Assembly (NCBI GenBank): GCA_002320815.1
Contig: DCLA01000045.1
Location: 103,388-167,387, forward strand
DNA from: Myxococcales bacterium UBA1660
Lineage (GTDB): Bacteria; Myxococcota_A; Polyangia; Polyangiales; Houyiibacteriaceae
Reading direction: 5' to 3'
DNA: 64,000 bases
Below the pieces are notes generated by a model. It saw only the letters and a list, made by a program, of their open reading frames with translations, was not told the origin of the DNA and ran no database searches. Positions within the stretch are counted from its first letter, which is position 1, and every line of letters starts with the position of its first letter. The translations under genes were made by a program, and so were the position numbers. Below, in pieces: positions 9,128-18,290 of the stretch.

Positions 9128-12100
9128 ATGGACCCCGAGGAGCCCCGTCGCGACAGCTTGCCCGTACGCGCCCGGAAGCGGGCCGGCGCGGTGGTCCGCT
9201 CCAAGTGGGGCCGGCGGATCCTGGGGACCCTGCTCGCCGGCGTCCTGCTCCTGGTGGGCAGCGCGGTCTTCATCTCGCAGACCGAGTGGGGCGAGGAACG
9301 CATCCGGCAGCTCACGGTCGACGCGCTGGAGAGCGAGCTGGGCCTCGACGCGACCTTGGAGGACTTCGAGGTCGAGTGGGGTTGGCTGCCGCCCTCCCTG
9401 CGGGTGGAGGCCCAGGGCATCGACCTGGCCCACCCGACCGAGGGGACCCTGGTGACCGCCGAGTCCCTGGTGATTCGGCCCTCGCTGGGTGCCCTGGTCC
9501 GGGGCGAGGTCGATCTGCAGACCATCGAGCTCCACCGGCCGGCGGTGCGGCTGCGCATCGTCGATGGCGAACCGGTGAACCTGCCCACGCTCCCCGAGGG
9601 CGAGGGGGGCGGAGCGATCGAGCTGCCCTTCAGCCGACTGGTCATCAGCGACGCGTCGGTCGAGGTGGACGCCTCGCCGATCGTCCACGCGCGCGTCCAC
9701 GGGATGGAGCTCGCCCTCGACGCCGACGGCAGCGAGGTGGTCTTCGACCTGGCGACCGCCGGCGGCACCGTCGAGCACTCCGCGGGGACGGAAGTGCTGG
9801 CGGCGCTCTCCGCGCGCGGCTCGGCGGACCTGGAGCGCTCCCTGACCCTCGACGACCTACGCCTGCGAACCCCCGACCTCGACCTGCGCGTCCAGGGGGG
9901 CGAGCTGGGCTTCGCCGGACCCCTGACCTACGGCGGCCACGTCGTGGGGAGCTTCGATGTCGCGCACCTGGCCGAGCTCCCCCTCGGCGTGGAGCTGCCG
10001 GCCCTGGAGGGCCGCTTGGCGATCGAGGCCGACGTGGAAATGGTCGATGGGCAGCCCCACGGGCGCGGGGTGGTCCAGGTCCTCGACGGTCGCATCGACC
10101 ATCGCTGGGGTCTCGGCGATTCGATCGCGCTGCAGATCGAGGCCAGCCCCGAGGCGATCCACCTGCTGGAGGGCAGCGAGGCCCGGCTGGTGAACGGAGG
10201 CGGCACCGTCGGCCTCGAGGGCACCCTCCGGCTCGACCCCGAGGCCGGGTTCCCGGTGGAGGTGACGACCCGCATCGACATCCAGTTCGCCAAGCTCGTC
10301 GAACAGCTCGGGGTCACGCCGAACACGCCGGTGTGGTGGCCCCTCCAGGGCGAGGGGACCCTGACCGGCCGCCTGGACCCGCTGGGGTTCGAGGGGCCGA
10401 TCACGCTCGACACCCGCGACTTCCTGGTCACCGCCGGGCCCCACCACGCCCGGCCGCGCGAGCGGATCATCGGGGTTCGCCGCGGTCGCATCCGCGGCAC
10501 CTGGCGCATCGATCCCGAGGCGCTGACCTTCGCCGACGTGCTCCTCACCACCGCGGGCTCCCGGGTCCGGGTGCCGAGGATCCATCTCGGCTTCGACAAC
10601 TCGTTCTACGCCGAAGCCCACGCGGAGGTCCTCGACCTCGCCGACGTCACGCCGCTGACCGACGCCATCGCGCTCGCCGGGGTCGGCACCGCGAACGTCT
10701 TCATCGGCCCGGACTTCGACGCGCCGAAGGTCCACGGCGACGCCACGCTGGCGGGGCTGGAGTTCGACTTCCTCCGGCTGGGCGACGTGAGCGCCGAGTT
10801 CCGACTCCGCGACGACTACCTCGGGGTGAACCTGAGCGACGTGCGCGGGACCAAGGCGGCGAGCGCGTATCGGGTGGAGACCCTGGCGATCGATCTCACC
10901 GAGGGCGTGGAGGTCACCGGAGAGCTCCAGGCGTCTCGGCTGGCGCTGGCCGACGTCTATCACCTCTTCCAGCTCGACCGGGACGAACGCTTCGAGCCCT
11001 TCCAGGGCATGGCGCGGGGGCACATGGGGATCCACTTCACCTACGGGCGGCCGGGGTACGACCCCGGGGGGACCTTCGACGGCGCCATGGACTTCGAGCT
11101 CCTCAGCGCCGAGCTGGCGGGGTTCGCCTTCGACCGCGGTCGCTTCCAGGGCGCGCTCGACTGGCGCGACCTGAGCCGCGGTATCGACGGCGCGCAGGTG
11201 GTCATCGATCACTTCGGGCTCCGCAAGGAGGGTGGCTCGGTGGCCATCCAGGGCCGCATGGATCGAGGCACCGAGCTGGCGGTGACGGTGGCCGCCGACC
11301 AGATCGCCATCGCCCAGACCGAGGCCATCAGCGAGAGCCTCCCACTCCTCGGCGGCAGCTACTCGGTGCTGGGGACCGTGCGCGGCACCGCGGACCTTCC
11401 GCGGATGGACCTCGACGTGACCATCACCGGGACGAGCTGGGGCGAGACGATCCTCGGCGACGCCCGCGCCTACGTTCGGCTCACCGACCCCAGCGATCCC
11501 TGGATCGTCGCGGCCCGGGAGTGGGAGGAGGTCCCCGAAGGGGAGCCGTGCGGCCACGCGCGCCACGGGCTGGCGCACGCCGACTGGTCGCCGGGCCCGC
11601 CCATCCGAACCCAGGACGGCTTCGTGCCCCGGTCGACCACGCCCCAGGCCTTCCTGGTCTGCGGCGAAGGCCTTGGCGGGCAGGTCGCGGTCGACATGGC
11701 GCTCGGGTGGACCGACGTCTATCCGACCCGGGGGGTGATCGACATCCGCGGGATGGACCTCGCGCCCTTCATCCCCCGGAACATGGTCGCCGACGGGTTC
11801 ACCGGCGAGCTGGAGGCCCGCCTGGCGCTGACCGGGGGCGCGATGCTGGAGGACCGCTCGCTGGACGGCGAGCTCCGGGTGAGCCAGTTCCGCTTCACCA
11901 CCGAGGCGCTGCAGGCCGGGGTGCCGGTGGGCGTGTGGACCGACGCCCCCATCGTCGTCGCGCTCCGCGACGGCGGCGCGGAGATCGAACGGCTCCGCCT
12001 GGTGAGCAACGCGAACTCGTCCTTCGAGGCCCGCGGGCGGGTGTCGCCCCGGGGGTACCTCGACCTGGCCCTGGACGGCGAGCTCAGCCTGGCGGTGATC

Positions 12101-13411
12101 GCGCTGCTGATGCCCAGCGTGGCCACCAGCGCCGGGTCGTTGCGGATGCACGTGGACGTCGGCGGACCGGTGGGCGATCCGGCGGTATACGGCGAAGCCC
12201 GGCTCCGCGGGGGGCGCTTCGCCTTCATGGAGGGCGGCAACGTGCGGGGTCTGCGCGGCGACGTGCGCTTCGACGCGCGGAACATCCTCTTCACCGACTT
12301 CGAAGGCGACATCGGCGGCGGTCACCTGACCATGAGCGGCGCCGCCAACCTGGAGAACGCCGCCCTCACCCGCTACGCCTTCGACGCCCGGATGCGCAAC
12401 GCCAGCTTCGCGCCGGAAGAGGGGGTGCGCGTGGGCTTCGATGGCCAAGCGCGGCTGGCGTGGAGCCAGGGGCAGCGGCTCCCGGAGCTCACCGGCGCCA
12501 TCCAGCTCGACCGGGTCAGCTACCAGCGCCCGCTGCAGCTCTCGCCGACCCTGGGTCAGCTCTACCGGCCCCAGGTGGCGCAGGTCGACCGCTACGATCC
12601 CGAGGAGGACAACCTCTCCCTCGACGTGCGGGTGGAGACCCGGTCGCCCATCCGGGTCTCCAACAACCTCCTGGACGTCACCCTCGACGTGGACGACGCC
12701 GAGCGCCCCTTCCGGATCGTGGGCACCGATCAGCGCTGGGGCGTGGTGGGCGACATCGATCTCCCGAGCGGGACGGTGCGCTTCCGGAACACCGAGCTCT
12801 CGGTGGTCGACGGCGCGATCACCTTCGACGATCCCACGCGCCTCGACCCGCACTTCGACGTCACCGCCATCACCGAGATCCGCCGCCAGGCGTCGACCGC
12901 CGATCTCACCGCGCCGGCCTGGCGGGTCAGCCTCCACGCCCACGGGACCATGGAGGCCTTTCGCATCGACGCCAGCTCGAACCCCTCGCTCTCGCAGGAG
13001 GACCTGATGCTCCTGCTCACGGTGGGGATGACCAGCGCCGAGGCCCAGCAGCTCCAGGCGGGGGACGTGGGCGGCACCGCCCTCGAGGCGCTGAGCGCGC
13101 TCTCCGGGGTGAACGAGGAGGTGACCTCGGCGGTGGGCATCATCGACGACTTCGCCGTGACCACCCGCTACTCGCCGGACACCGGGCGACCCGAGCCCAT
13201 GCTCACGGTGGGCAAGCGCATCACCGAACGGGTACGGCTCAGCGCCGCCACCGGCCTCACCGGGGCCGAGCGAACCTTCCAGACCGGCCTGGAGATGCGC
13301 ATGGGCGACCAGACCTCGATGCAGCTCAGCTACGACAACGTGAACCGGGAGTCGGCCTCGAACTTCGGCAACGTGGGCGTGGACTTCCATTGGCGGCTAG
13401 AGTTCGAGTGA
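9128..13411 (+). CDS. tamB: TamB / DUF490 inner-membrane translocation protein
   Basis: A 1427-residue protein with a basic N-terminus and one membrane anchor (residues about 30-50), followed by about 1,300 residues of repeating beta strands with AsmA-like character (LEDFEVEWGW, GIDLAHPTEGTLVTAESLVIRPSL is split across the first 120 residues). The C-terminal ~350 residues carry the TamB/DUF490 pattern, including NNLLDVTLDVDDAERPF at about 1177-1193 and NPSLSQEDLMLLLTVGM at about 1284-1300. TamB and its relatives span the periplasm and assist outer-membrane protein insertion or phospholipid transport. Length and order fit full-length family members. No TamA/BamA-like partner lies next to it here. 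Confidence 0.9.
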   Translation: MDPEEPRRDSLPVRARKRAGAVVRSKWGRRILGTLLAGVLLLVGSAVFISQTEWGEERIRQLTVDALESELGLDATLEDFEVEWGWLPPSLRVEAQGIDLAHPTEGTLVTAESLVIRPSLGALVRGEVDLQTIELHRPAVRLRIVDGEPVNLPTLPEGEGGGAIELPFSRLVISDASVEVDASPIVHARVHGMELALDADGSEVVFDLATAGGTVEHSAGTEVLAALSARGSADLERSLTLDDLRLRTPDLDLRVQGGELGFAGPLTYGGHVVGSFDVAHLAELPLGVELPALEGRLAIEADVEMVDGQPHGRGVVQVLDGRIDHRWGLGDSIALQIEASPEAIHLLEGSEARLVNGGGTVGLEGTLRLDPEAGFPVEVTTRIDIQFAKLVEQLGVTPNTPVWWPLQGEGTLTGRLDPLGFEGPITLDTRDFLVTAGPHHARPRERIIGVRRGRIRGTWRIDPEALTFADVLLTTAGSRVRVPRIHLGFDNSFYAEAHAEVLDLADVTPLTDAIALAGVGTANVFIGPDFDAPKVHGDATLAGLEFDFLRLGDVSAEFRLRDDYLGVNLSDVRGTKAASAYRVETLAIDLTEGVEVTGELQASRLALADVYHLFQLDRDERFEPFQGMARGHMGIHFTYGRPGYDPGGTFDGAMDFELLSAELAGFAFDRGRFQGALDWRDLSRGIDGAQVVIDHFGLRKEGGSVAIQGRMDRGTELAVTVAADQIAIAQTEAISESLPLLGGSYSVLGTVRGTADLPRMDLDVTITGTSWGETILGDARAYVRLTDPSDPWIVAAREWEEVPEGEPCGHARHGLAHADWSPGPPIRTQDGFVPRSTTPQAFLVCGEGLGGQVAVDMALGWTDVYPTRGVIDIRGMDLAPFIPRNMVADGFTGELEARLALTGGAMLEDRSLDGELRVSQFRFTTEALQAGVPVGVWTDAPIVVALRDGGAEIERLRLVSNANSSFEARGRVSPRGYLDLALDGELSLAVIALLMPSVATSAGSLRMHVDVGGPVGDPAVYGEARLRGGRFAFMEGGNVRGLRGDVRFDARNILFTDFEGDIGGGHLTMSGAANLENAALTRYAFDARMRNASFAPEEGVRVGFDGQARLAWSQGQRLPELTGAIQLDRVSYQRPLQLSPTLGQLYRPQVAQVDRYDPEEDNLSLDVRVETRSPIRVSNNLLDVTLDVDDAERPFRIVGTDQRWGVVGDIDLPSGTVRFRNTELSVVDGAITFDDPTRLDPHFDVTAITEIRRQASTADLTAPAWRVSLHAHGTMEAFRIDASSNPSLSQEDLMLLLTVGMTSAEAQQLQAGDVGGTALEALSALSGVNEEVTSAVGIIDDFAVTTRYSPDTGRPEPMLTVGKRITERVRLSAATGLTGAERTFQTGLEMRMGDQTSMQLSYDNVNRESASNFGNVGVDFHWRLEFE

Positions 13412-13471
13412 GGGCACGGTGCGCTCATTTGCCGCGTTGAGCCGCCGCTTCGCTCCTCTACTCTCGCCCCC

Positions 13472-14281
13472 ATGCGCATCCTCCTCGCTTGTGCCGTCCT
13501 CCTGGGTCTCGCCTCCTGCGGCGACGACGGAGACGATCCCCTCCACACCATCCAGTTCGCCGCCCTCTCCGGCAGCGAGCCCGTCGCCTGCGGCGGGACG
13601 TACACCGGCCTCGGCGCCGGGAACGCGGACCTCACCGTCCAGGACTTCCGCTTCTACGTCCACGACGTCCGCCTGGTGGACGCGACCGGCGCGGAGACGC
13701 CGCTCGTCCTCGAGAGCGACGGCAAGTGGCAGAACGACTCCGTGGCGCTCCTCGACTTCGAGGACGGCTGCGGCGACACCGGCAACGCCGACCTGCGGAC
13801 CTTCATCGAGGGCCGCGCCCCCGCCGGCGACTACACCGGCATCCGCTTCAAGCTCGGCGTGCCCGAGGCCCTGAACCACCAGGACCCGGTGGCCGCCGAG
13901 CCCCCGCTCTCGCTGAGCGAGATGTTCTGGAGCTGGAACGGCGGATACAAGTTCGTCCGCATCGAGGGCACCAGCAGCGTCTTCGAAGGCTGGCGTCTGC
14001 ACCTCGGCAGCACCCTCTGCGAAGGCGACATGATGGGCGACGCGACCTGCGCCAACGGCAACCGACCCGAGGTCGCCCTGGACCTCGACCCGTTGAACGA
14101 CACCGTCGTGGCCGACCTCGAGGGGCTCTTCCAGGGTTCCATGCTGGACAACACCGCCGAGACCGCGCCGGGCTGCATGTCCGGCGTCGACGACCCCGAC
14201 TGCGCCGTCATCTTCGACAACCTGGGCCTCGAGTTCGGGGGCACCGCCTCGACCGGCCAGACCTTCTTCCGCGCTCCGTGA
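13472..14281 (+). CDS. mbnP: MbnP-family copper-binding lipoprotein
   Basis: A 269-residue lipoprotein (lipobox LASC, Cys16) matching the MbnP family, the metal-binding half of the 'metallo-mystery pair'. Conserved landmarks are the DLTVQDFRFYVHDVRLVD strand at 53-70, the FEDGCG segment near 96-101, and MFWSWNGGYKFVRIEG at 151-166. Cysteines at 40, 100, 183, 193, 235 and 244 include the family's four-Cys set. In studied MbnP proteins, tryptophan is oxidised to kynurenine by MbnH to build a copper site; Trp153 and Trp155 are in the right kind of segment, but which residue reacts cannot be told here. The next gene overlaps by 4 bases, so the two are translationally coupled. Confidence 0.88.
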   Translation: MRILLACAVLLGLASCGDDGDDPLHTIQFAALSGSEPVACGGTYTGLGAGNADLTVQDFRFYVHDVRLVDATGAETPLVLESDGKWQNDSVALLDFEDGCGDTGNADLRTFIEGRAPAGDYTGIRFKLGVPEALNHQDPVAAEPPLSLSEMFWSWNGGYKFVRIEGTSSVFEGWRLHLGSTLCEGDMMGDATCANGNRPEVALDLDPLNDTVVADLEGLFQGSMLDNTAETAPGCMSGVDDPDCAVIFDNLGLEFGGTASTGQTFFRAP

Positions 14282-15399
14282 TCCGTCGCCTCCCCTTCGC
14301 GCTCGTCCTCGCTTGGGTCGCCTGCGGCCCGAGCGACGGTGCCTACGAGTGGGAGCTGCCCTACGGCTTCCCGGAGCCCCGGGTCCCGGCAGACAACGCC
14401 ATGAGCGCGGAGCGGGCGGAGCTCGGCCGGCACCTCTTCTACGATACCGCCATGAGCGGCAACGGCAGCATGAGCTGCGCGAGCTGCCACGAGCAGCGGC
14501 TGGCCTTCACCGACGGGCTCCCGAAGAGCGTCGGGTCCACCGGGGAGACCCACCCGCGCAGCGCCATGACCCTGGCCAACGTGGCCTACGCGCCGACACT
14601 CACCTGGGCCAACCCCAACCTGCGCGACCTAGAGCACCAGGCCCAGGTGCCGATGTTCGGGGAGCTCCCGGTGGAGCTCGGGCTGGCCGGCCGCGAGGGC
14701 GAGGTCCTGATGCGGCTCCGGGACAATCCGGTCTACGAGCCCCTCTTCCGCGACGCCTTCCCGGGCGATGCGGACCCCTACACGATCCTCAACGTGACCA
14801 AGGCCCTCGGCGCCTTCCAGCGGACCCTGATCAGCGGCGACTCGGCCTACGATCGCTACCTCGCCGGCGACGACGCGGCGATCAGCGAGTCGGCCAAGCG
14901 CGGCGCGGACCTCTTCTTCGGCGAGGAGGCCGAGTGCTTCCACTGCCACGGGAGCTTCCTCTTCTCCGCGTCGGTGGACCACGCGAACAACGTCTTCGAC
15001 CAGGCCAACTTCCAGAACAACGGCCTCTACAACATCGACGGCCGCGGGGCGTACCCGCCGGAGAACACCGGGCTCTACGAGCACACCGGCGACTTCGGGG
15101 ACATGGGCAAGTTCAAGCCACCGAGCCTGCGGAACATCGCCGTGACGGCGCCCTACATGCACGACGGGAGCATCGAGACCCTGGACGAGGTGCTGGACCA
15201 CTACGCCCGCGGCGGCCGGCTCCTCACCGAGGGCCCCTTCGTCGGCGACGGCGCGTTGAACCCCAACAAGAGCCTCTTCGTGAACGGCTTCGAGCTCACC
15301 GACGAACGACGGGCGGATCTCCTCGCCTTCCTGGAGAGCCTCACCGACGAGGCCTTCCTCACGAACCCGGACTTCGCGAACCCCTGGCTCGCGCCGTAG
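14278..15399 (+). CDS. mbnH: MbnH-family di-heme peroxidase-like protein
   Basis: A 373-residue exported protein of the bacterial di-heme cytochrome c peroxidase/MauG superfamily. It starts at a GTG whose last two bases overlap the mbnP stop (GTGA) and has a lipobox-like WVAC at 13-16. Two heme c motifs are present: CASCH at 67-71 and CFHCH at 220-224. Family motifs ATN-type helices are replaced by the MbnH versions (NVAYAPTLTW, FKPPSLRNIAVTAPYMHDGS). Pairing with mbnP supports the MbnH assignment: it should oxidise tryptophan on MbnP to kynurenine through a high-valent di-heme intermediate. An upstream in-frame extension is only the shadow of mbnP. Confidence 0.9.
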   Translation: MIRRLPFALVLAWVACGPSDGAYEWELPYGFPEPRVPADNAMSAERAELGRHLFYDTAMSGNGSMSCASCHEQRLAFTDGLPKSVGSTGETHPRSAMTLANVAYAPTLTWANPNLRDLEHQAQVPMFGELPVELGLAGREGEVLMRLRDNPVYEPLFRDAFPGDADPYTILNVTKALGAFQRTLISGDSAYDRYLAGDDAAISESAKRGADLFFGEEAECFHCHGSFLFSASVDHANNVFDQANFQNNGLYNIDGRGAYPPENTGLYEHTGDFGDMGKFKPPSLRNIAVTAPYMHDGSIETLDEVLDHYARGGRLLTEGPFVGDGALNPNKSLFVNGFELTDERRADLLAFLESLTDEAFLTNPDFANPWLAP

Positions 15400-15480
15400 C
15401 GCCTCGCCCCCTACACGCCCCCCGGTTGTGGTCGGTGAACTCCGTTGAGCCGCGGGGGAGAGCGAGCGTACGATCGGCGC

Positions 15481-16050
15481 ATGAAGCGTATCCTCCTCGC
15501 CGCGTTCGCGTTCGCTCTGGCCGGCTCCGCCCTCGAGGCGAGCACCGCCGAGGCGCAGAACATCATCGAGCAGCCGCACACCGGCTCCCGCCCGGTCACC
15601 CTGGACGTCCACGTCGGACCGAGCTGGCACGGCCTGGGCCTGGCCAGCGGTGTTCGGCTGGGGATCCCGCTGGTGAAGAACGGCTTCATCCCGCACCTGA
15701 ACAACGCCGTCTACCTCTCGGTCGGCGCGGACTTCTATTTCATCCGCTACTGGCGCGCGAACGGCATGGGACAGGACGAGCGGGTCTACGGGCCCGGGTT
15801 CGGGTTCCCGGTGGCCCTGCACTGGGAGTTCTACTTCACCCCCAAGCTCAGCGCGTTCGGCGAGATCGGCGCGAACGTCTTCATCGGCCCCTGGGTCTTC
15901 GACGACCGGTCCCGCAGCGGCTTCGGCGGCTACCCCGGCGCGTGGTTCCTCCTCGCGGTCGGCGGCAAGTTCCACGTCTCGGAGAACTTCGCGCTCGTGG
16001 CCCGGCTGGGCACCCCCTACGCCTCGTTCGGGCTCAGCTTCTCCTTCTGA
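15481..16050 (+). CDS. Small outer-membrane beta-barrel protein
   Basis: A 189-residue exported protein with signal peptide MKRILLAAFAFALAGSALEA and a likely cleavage near the STAEAQ site. The mature part alternates hydrophobic and polar residues and is rich in Gly, Phe, Tyr and Trp (LDVHVGPSWHGLGLASGVRL, VGADFYFIRYW, GFPVALHWEFYFTP), ending in the aromatic FGLSFSF. A terminal Phe is the usual signal for outer-membrane barrel insertion. The size suggests an eight-stranded barrel. The ATG at 15481 is preferred to an upstream in-frame start because it opens the signal peptide. A strong bidirectional terminator follows. Confidence 0.75.
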   Translation: MKRILLAAFAFALAGSALEASTAEAQNIIEQPHTGSRPVTLDVHVGPSWHGLGLASGVRLGIPLVKNGFIPHLNNAVYLSVGADFYFIRYWRANGMGQDERVYGPGFGFPVALHWEFYFTPKLSAFGEIGANVFIGPWVFDDRSRSGFGGYPGAWFLLAVGGKFHVSENFALVARLGTPYASFGLSFSF

Positions 16051-16136
16051 CCGTCTGTCATCGCGCGGGGCGAAACGGCGGGCCCGCCCGCCGAATCGTC
16101 GCTGGCGCCCCGGGGCAGAAGGCCTCGACTCCACGA

Positions 16137-16158
16137 AAAGCCCGGGTTTCCGGGCTTT
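16137..16158. terminator. Bidirectional intrinsic terminator
   Basis: A perfect 9-bp stem (AAAGCCCGG / CCGGGCTTT) with a GTTT loop lies between the convergent barrel-protein and murB genes. The A/T ends of the stem would give a U-run in either direction, so it can serve both genes. The rest of 16051-16411 holds only the short tandem repeats listed next. Confidence 0.75.
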
Positions 16159-16295
16159 CGTACTTTGGCACGGGCACTGCAGAACCAAGTCGCATGGGCC
16201 CGCCGTCGTGGCCCCGAGGACCGACCCCCATGCGACTCTTCTTCCGATTCATCCAGTTCCGCAGCCGTTCGCGCAGCTACTTCGCGCAGACGGGC

Positions 16296-16371
16296 ACCGC
16301 GGCGGCCTGAGCAACCGCGGCGGCTTGAGCGCCGGCGGCGGCCTGAGCACCGCACCGCGGCGGCCTGAGCA
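16296..16371. repeat. 18-bp tandem repeat, four imperfect copies
   Basis: Copies at 16296-16313, 16314-16331, 16332-16353 (4 bases longer) and 16354-16371 follow the pattern ACCGCGGCGGCCTGAGCA with few changes. The block lies downstream of the murB stop, between the terminator and murB. A 26-codon frame (16230-16310, MRLFFRFIQFRSRSRSYFAQ then TGTAAA) runs into the first copy; I do not call it a gene. Confidence 0.7.
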
Positions 16372-16411
16372 CCGCGGCCCCAGGACCGCAACACCGCAAC
16401 AACGAAACGAG

Positions 16412-17461
16412 TCAGTCGACGCCGAGGAGTCTCGGCTCGCGCTCGAGAGACACGCCGAAGCGATCCCGCACTGCGGTCGCGACCTCGTCGGCAAAGGCCA
16501 AGAGCTCGGCGGTCGTCCCGCCGCCGAGATGCACCAGCGACAGCGCGTGGTTCGTGTTCAGCCCCACGTGCGCGCGTCGGGTCCCGCGGAGGAAGCCGGC
16601 CTTCTCGATGAGCCACCCCCCGGCGAGCTTCACCCGCTCGCCCTCCGGCCAATGGGGCACGGACCCGAGACCGTGCTCGGCCGCCCGAGCGAAGACGCCT
16701 TCGGCCTCCTGGCGCGAGACGATGGGGTTGGTGAAGAAGCTCCCCGCGCTGTGGCTGTTGGGGTCCGCGGGGTCGACCACCATCGACTTTCCTCGCCGCA
16801 GCGCGACGACCAGATCGCGGACGGCCTCCAGGCTCGCCGCCGCCGGAGCGCGCTCGACGAGCTCCCGATAGCGCAGCGCCGGAGCGCCGCCCGGGCGCAG
16901 CGCGAAGGTCACGTCGGTGACCAGGTAGCGACCGGGCTCGCGCTTGAAGTCGCTGTCGCGGTAGGCGAACCCGCACTCGGTGGGTCCGCGCACCACCCGC
17001 TCCAGCGTGCGGCGGTCGAGGCATCCGACCGCCACGATCGTCTCGCTCACGTCCTGCCCGTAGGCGCCCACGTTCTGGATGGGCGTCGCGCCGACCCGCC
17101 CGGGGATGCCCGCGAGGCACTCGAGCCCCGCCCAGCCCTCGGCCACGGTGCGGTCGACGAAGGCCTCCCACGGCTCCCCGGCCGCGGCTCGGACCCGCAC
17201 CTCGTCGCCGGGGTTCTCCACCGTGACGCCGCGGGTCGCAACCTCGATCACCAGGCCGCCGATCCCTTCGTCGGGCACGACGGTGTTGGAGCCGCCACCG
17301 AGGAGGTGAACGGGGTGACCTTCGCTCCGCGCCCAGGCGAGCCCCTCGCGAAGGGCGGTCTCGTCGCGGGCCTCGAAGAAGCGCTCGGCCCGACCGCCGA
17401 GGCCGAGGGTCGTCCGGGGCGCGAGGGGGACATCGTGGGCGATCGAGGCGGGCACCGGCAC
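16412..17461 (-). CDS. murB: UDP-N-acetylenolpyruvoylglucosamine reductase MurB
   Basis: A 349-residue flavoenzyme that reduces UDP-GlcNAc-enolpyruvate to UDP-MurNAc with NADPH in cytoplasmic peptidoglycan precursor synthesis. The FAD domain shows TTLGLGGRAERFFEA at about 17-31, the HLLGGGSNTVV phosphate-binding stretch at about 51-61 and GIPGRVGATPIQNVGAYG at about 118-135. The catalytic region has HSAGSFFTNPIV near 238-249, with the proton-donating Ser. Length and motifs fit the short (type I-like) class. It is isolated from other cell-wall genes: the upstream neighbour diverges with a 77-bp gap. Confidence 0.95.
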   Translation of the reverse strand: MPVPASIAHDVPLAPRTTLGLGGRAERFFEARDETALREGLAWARSEGHPVHLLGGGSNTVVPDEGIGGLVIEVATRGVTVENPGDEVRVRAAAGEPWEAFVDRTVAEGWAGLECLAGIPGRVGATPIQNVGAYGQDVSETIVAVGCLDRRTLERVVRGPTECGFAYRDSDFKREPGRYLVTDVTFALRPGGAPALRYRELVERAPAAASLEAVRDLVVALRRGKSMVVDPADPNSHSAGSFFTNPIVSRQEAEGVFARAAEHGLGSVPHWPEGERVKLAGGWLIEKAGFLRGTRRAHVGLNTNHALSLVHLGGGTTAELLAFADEVATAVRDRFGVSLEREPRLLGVD

Positions 17462-17538
17462 CGGCGAAAGCTACGCGGGGTGCTCGCGGCCGTCGAGTCG
17501 CCATTGACGCGCCGGGAGCAGGGCGCAAGGCTTGCCCC

Positions 17539-18243
17539 GTGGCTCGTCTCCTCGTCATCGCGCTCCTCCTCGGCTCGGCCTGCGGCGACGACCTCCCGGC
17601 CCGACCCGCGGTCGACGCCGGCCCGACCGTCCCCGACGGCTCCATGGGCACCCCGAACGATTGGGACGGCGACGGCCTCTGCAACGCCACCGAAACCGCC
17701 AACGGCACCGACCCGTTGGCCTTCGACACCGACCTGGACGGGTTCCCCGACCGGCTGGAGCTCGACCTCGGCTACGACCCGCTGACCTTCGGTTCGCCGG
17801 CGACCGACGACTACCACATCCTCCGCGAAACCGAGGCCAGCAGCGTCCAGGCCGCCTACGAGCTCACCGTGAGCGCGTCCGGCGAGGAGTACGGCGGGGG
17901 CTTCGACCCCATCCCGATGTTCGACCTCGCGGACCAGGACGCGGGGACCTTCTACCGCGGCTCGGTGGCCACCTTCGCCGACCCGCCCGACAACGTGGCC
18001 GAGCTCGACCCCACCACCGAGACCTTCCGCGGCGTCGTCGGGCGCACCCGCCTCGGCTTCGAGGTCTTCTTCGAGTACGGCGGCGCGATCACCCGGGGCT
18101 GCAACCGGGCCTACCCGTTCCAGTACACCGTGAAGCGCCAGGACGGCGTCCGCTTGGCGCGCTTCACCGAGCTCCTGGTCGTGCTCCCGGTGGGCCAACA
18201 GCTCGAGAGCACCGACTGGTGCATTCCCGACGAGTGTCGCTGA
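17539..18243 (+). CDS. Lipoprotein with calcium-binding type-3-like repeats
   Basis: A 234-residue lipoprotein beginning at GTG (signal MARLLVIALLLGSAC, Cys15). After an Asp/Pro-rich linker, residues about 42-75 carry thrombospondin type-3-like calcium loops: DWDGDGLCNATETANGTDP and DTDLDGFPDRLELDLGYDP. The C-terminal ~150 residues form a domain of unknown function with EEYGGGFDPIPMFDLAD and three late cysteines (CNRAYPF, DWCIPDEC). It is probably tethered in the periplasm or on the surface. No partner is evident; the methyltransferase gene begins 47 bp downstream. Confidence 0.72.
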   Translation: MARLLVIALLLGSACGDDLPARPAVDAGPTVPDGSMGTPNDWDGDGLCNATETANGTDPLAFDTDLDGFPDRLELDLGYDPLTFGSPATDDYHILRETEASSVQAAYELTVSASGEEYGGGFDPIPMFDLADQDAGTFYRGSVATFADPPDNVAELDPTTETFRGVVGRTRLGFEVFFEYGGAITRGCNRAYPFQYTVKRQDGVRLARFTELLVVLPVGQQLESTDWCIPDECR

Positions 18244-18290
18244 ACCATGCGGGGTTGACGCGGCGGCGAAACCGTCGAAGCTACCCGGTC

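Noticed and set aside
16230..16310. 26-codon frame starting MRLFFRFIQF
   Set aside because: It has an Arg/Ser/Phe-rich composition, no ribosome site and runs into a tandem repeat; reported only within the repeat entry.
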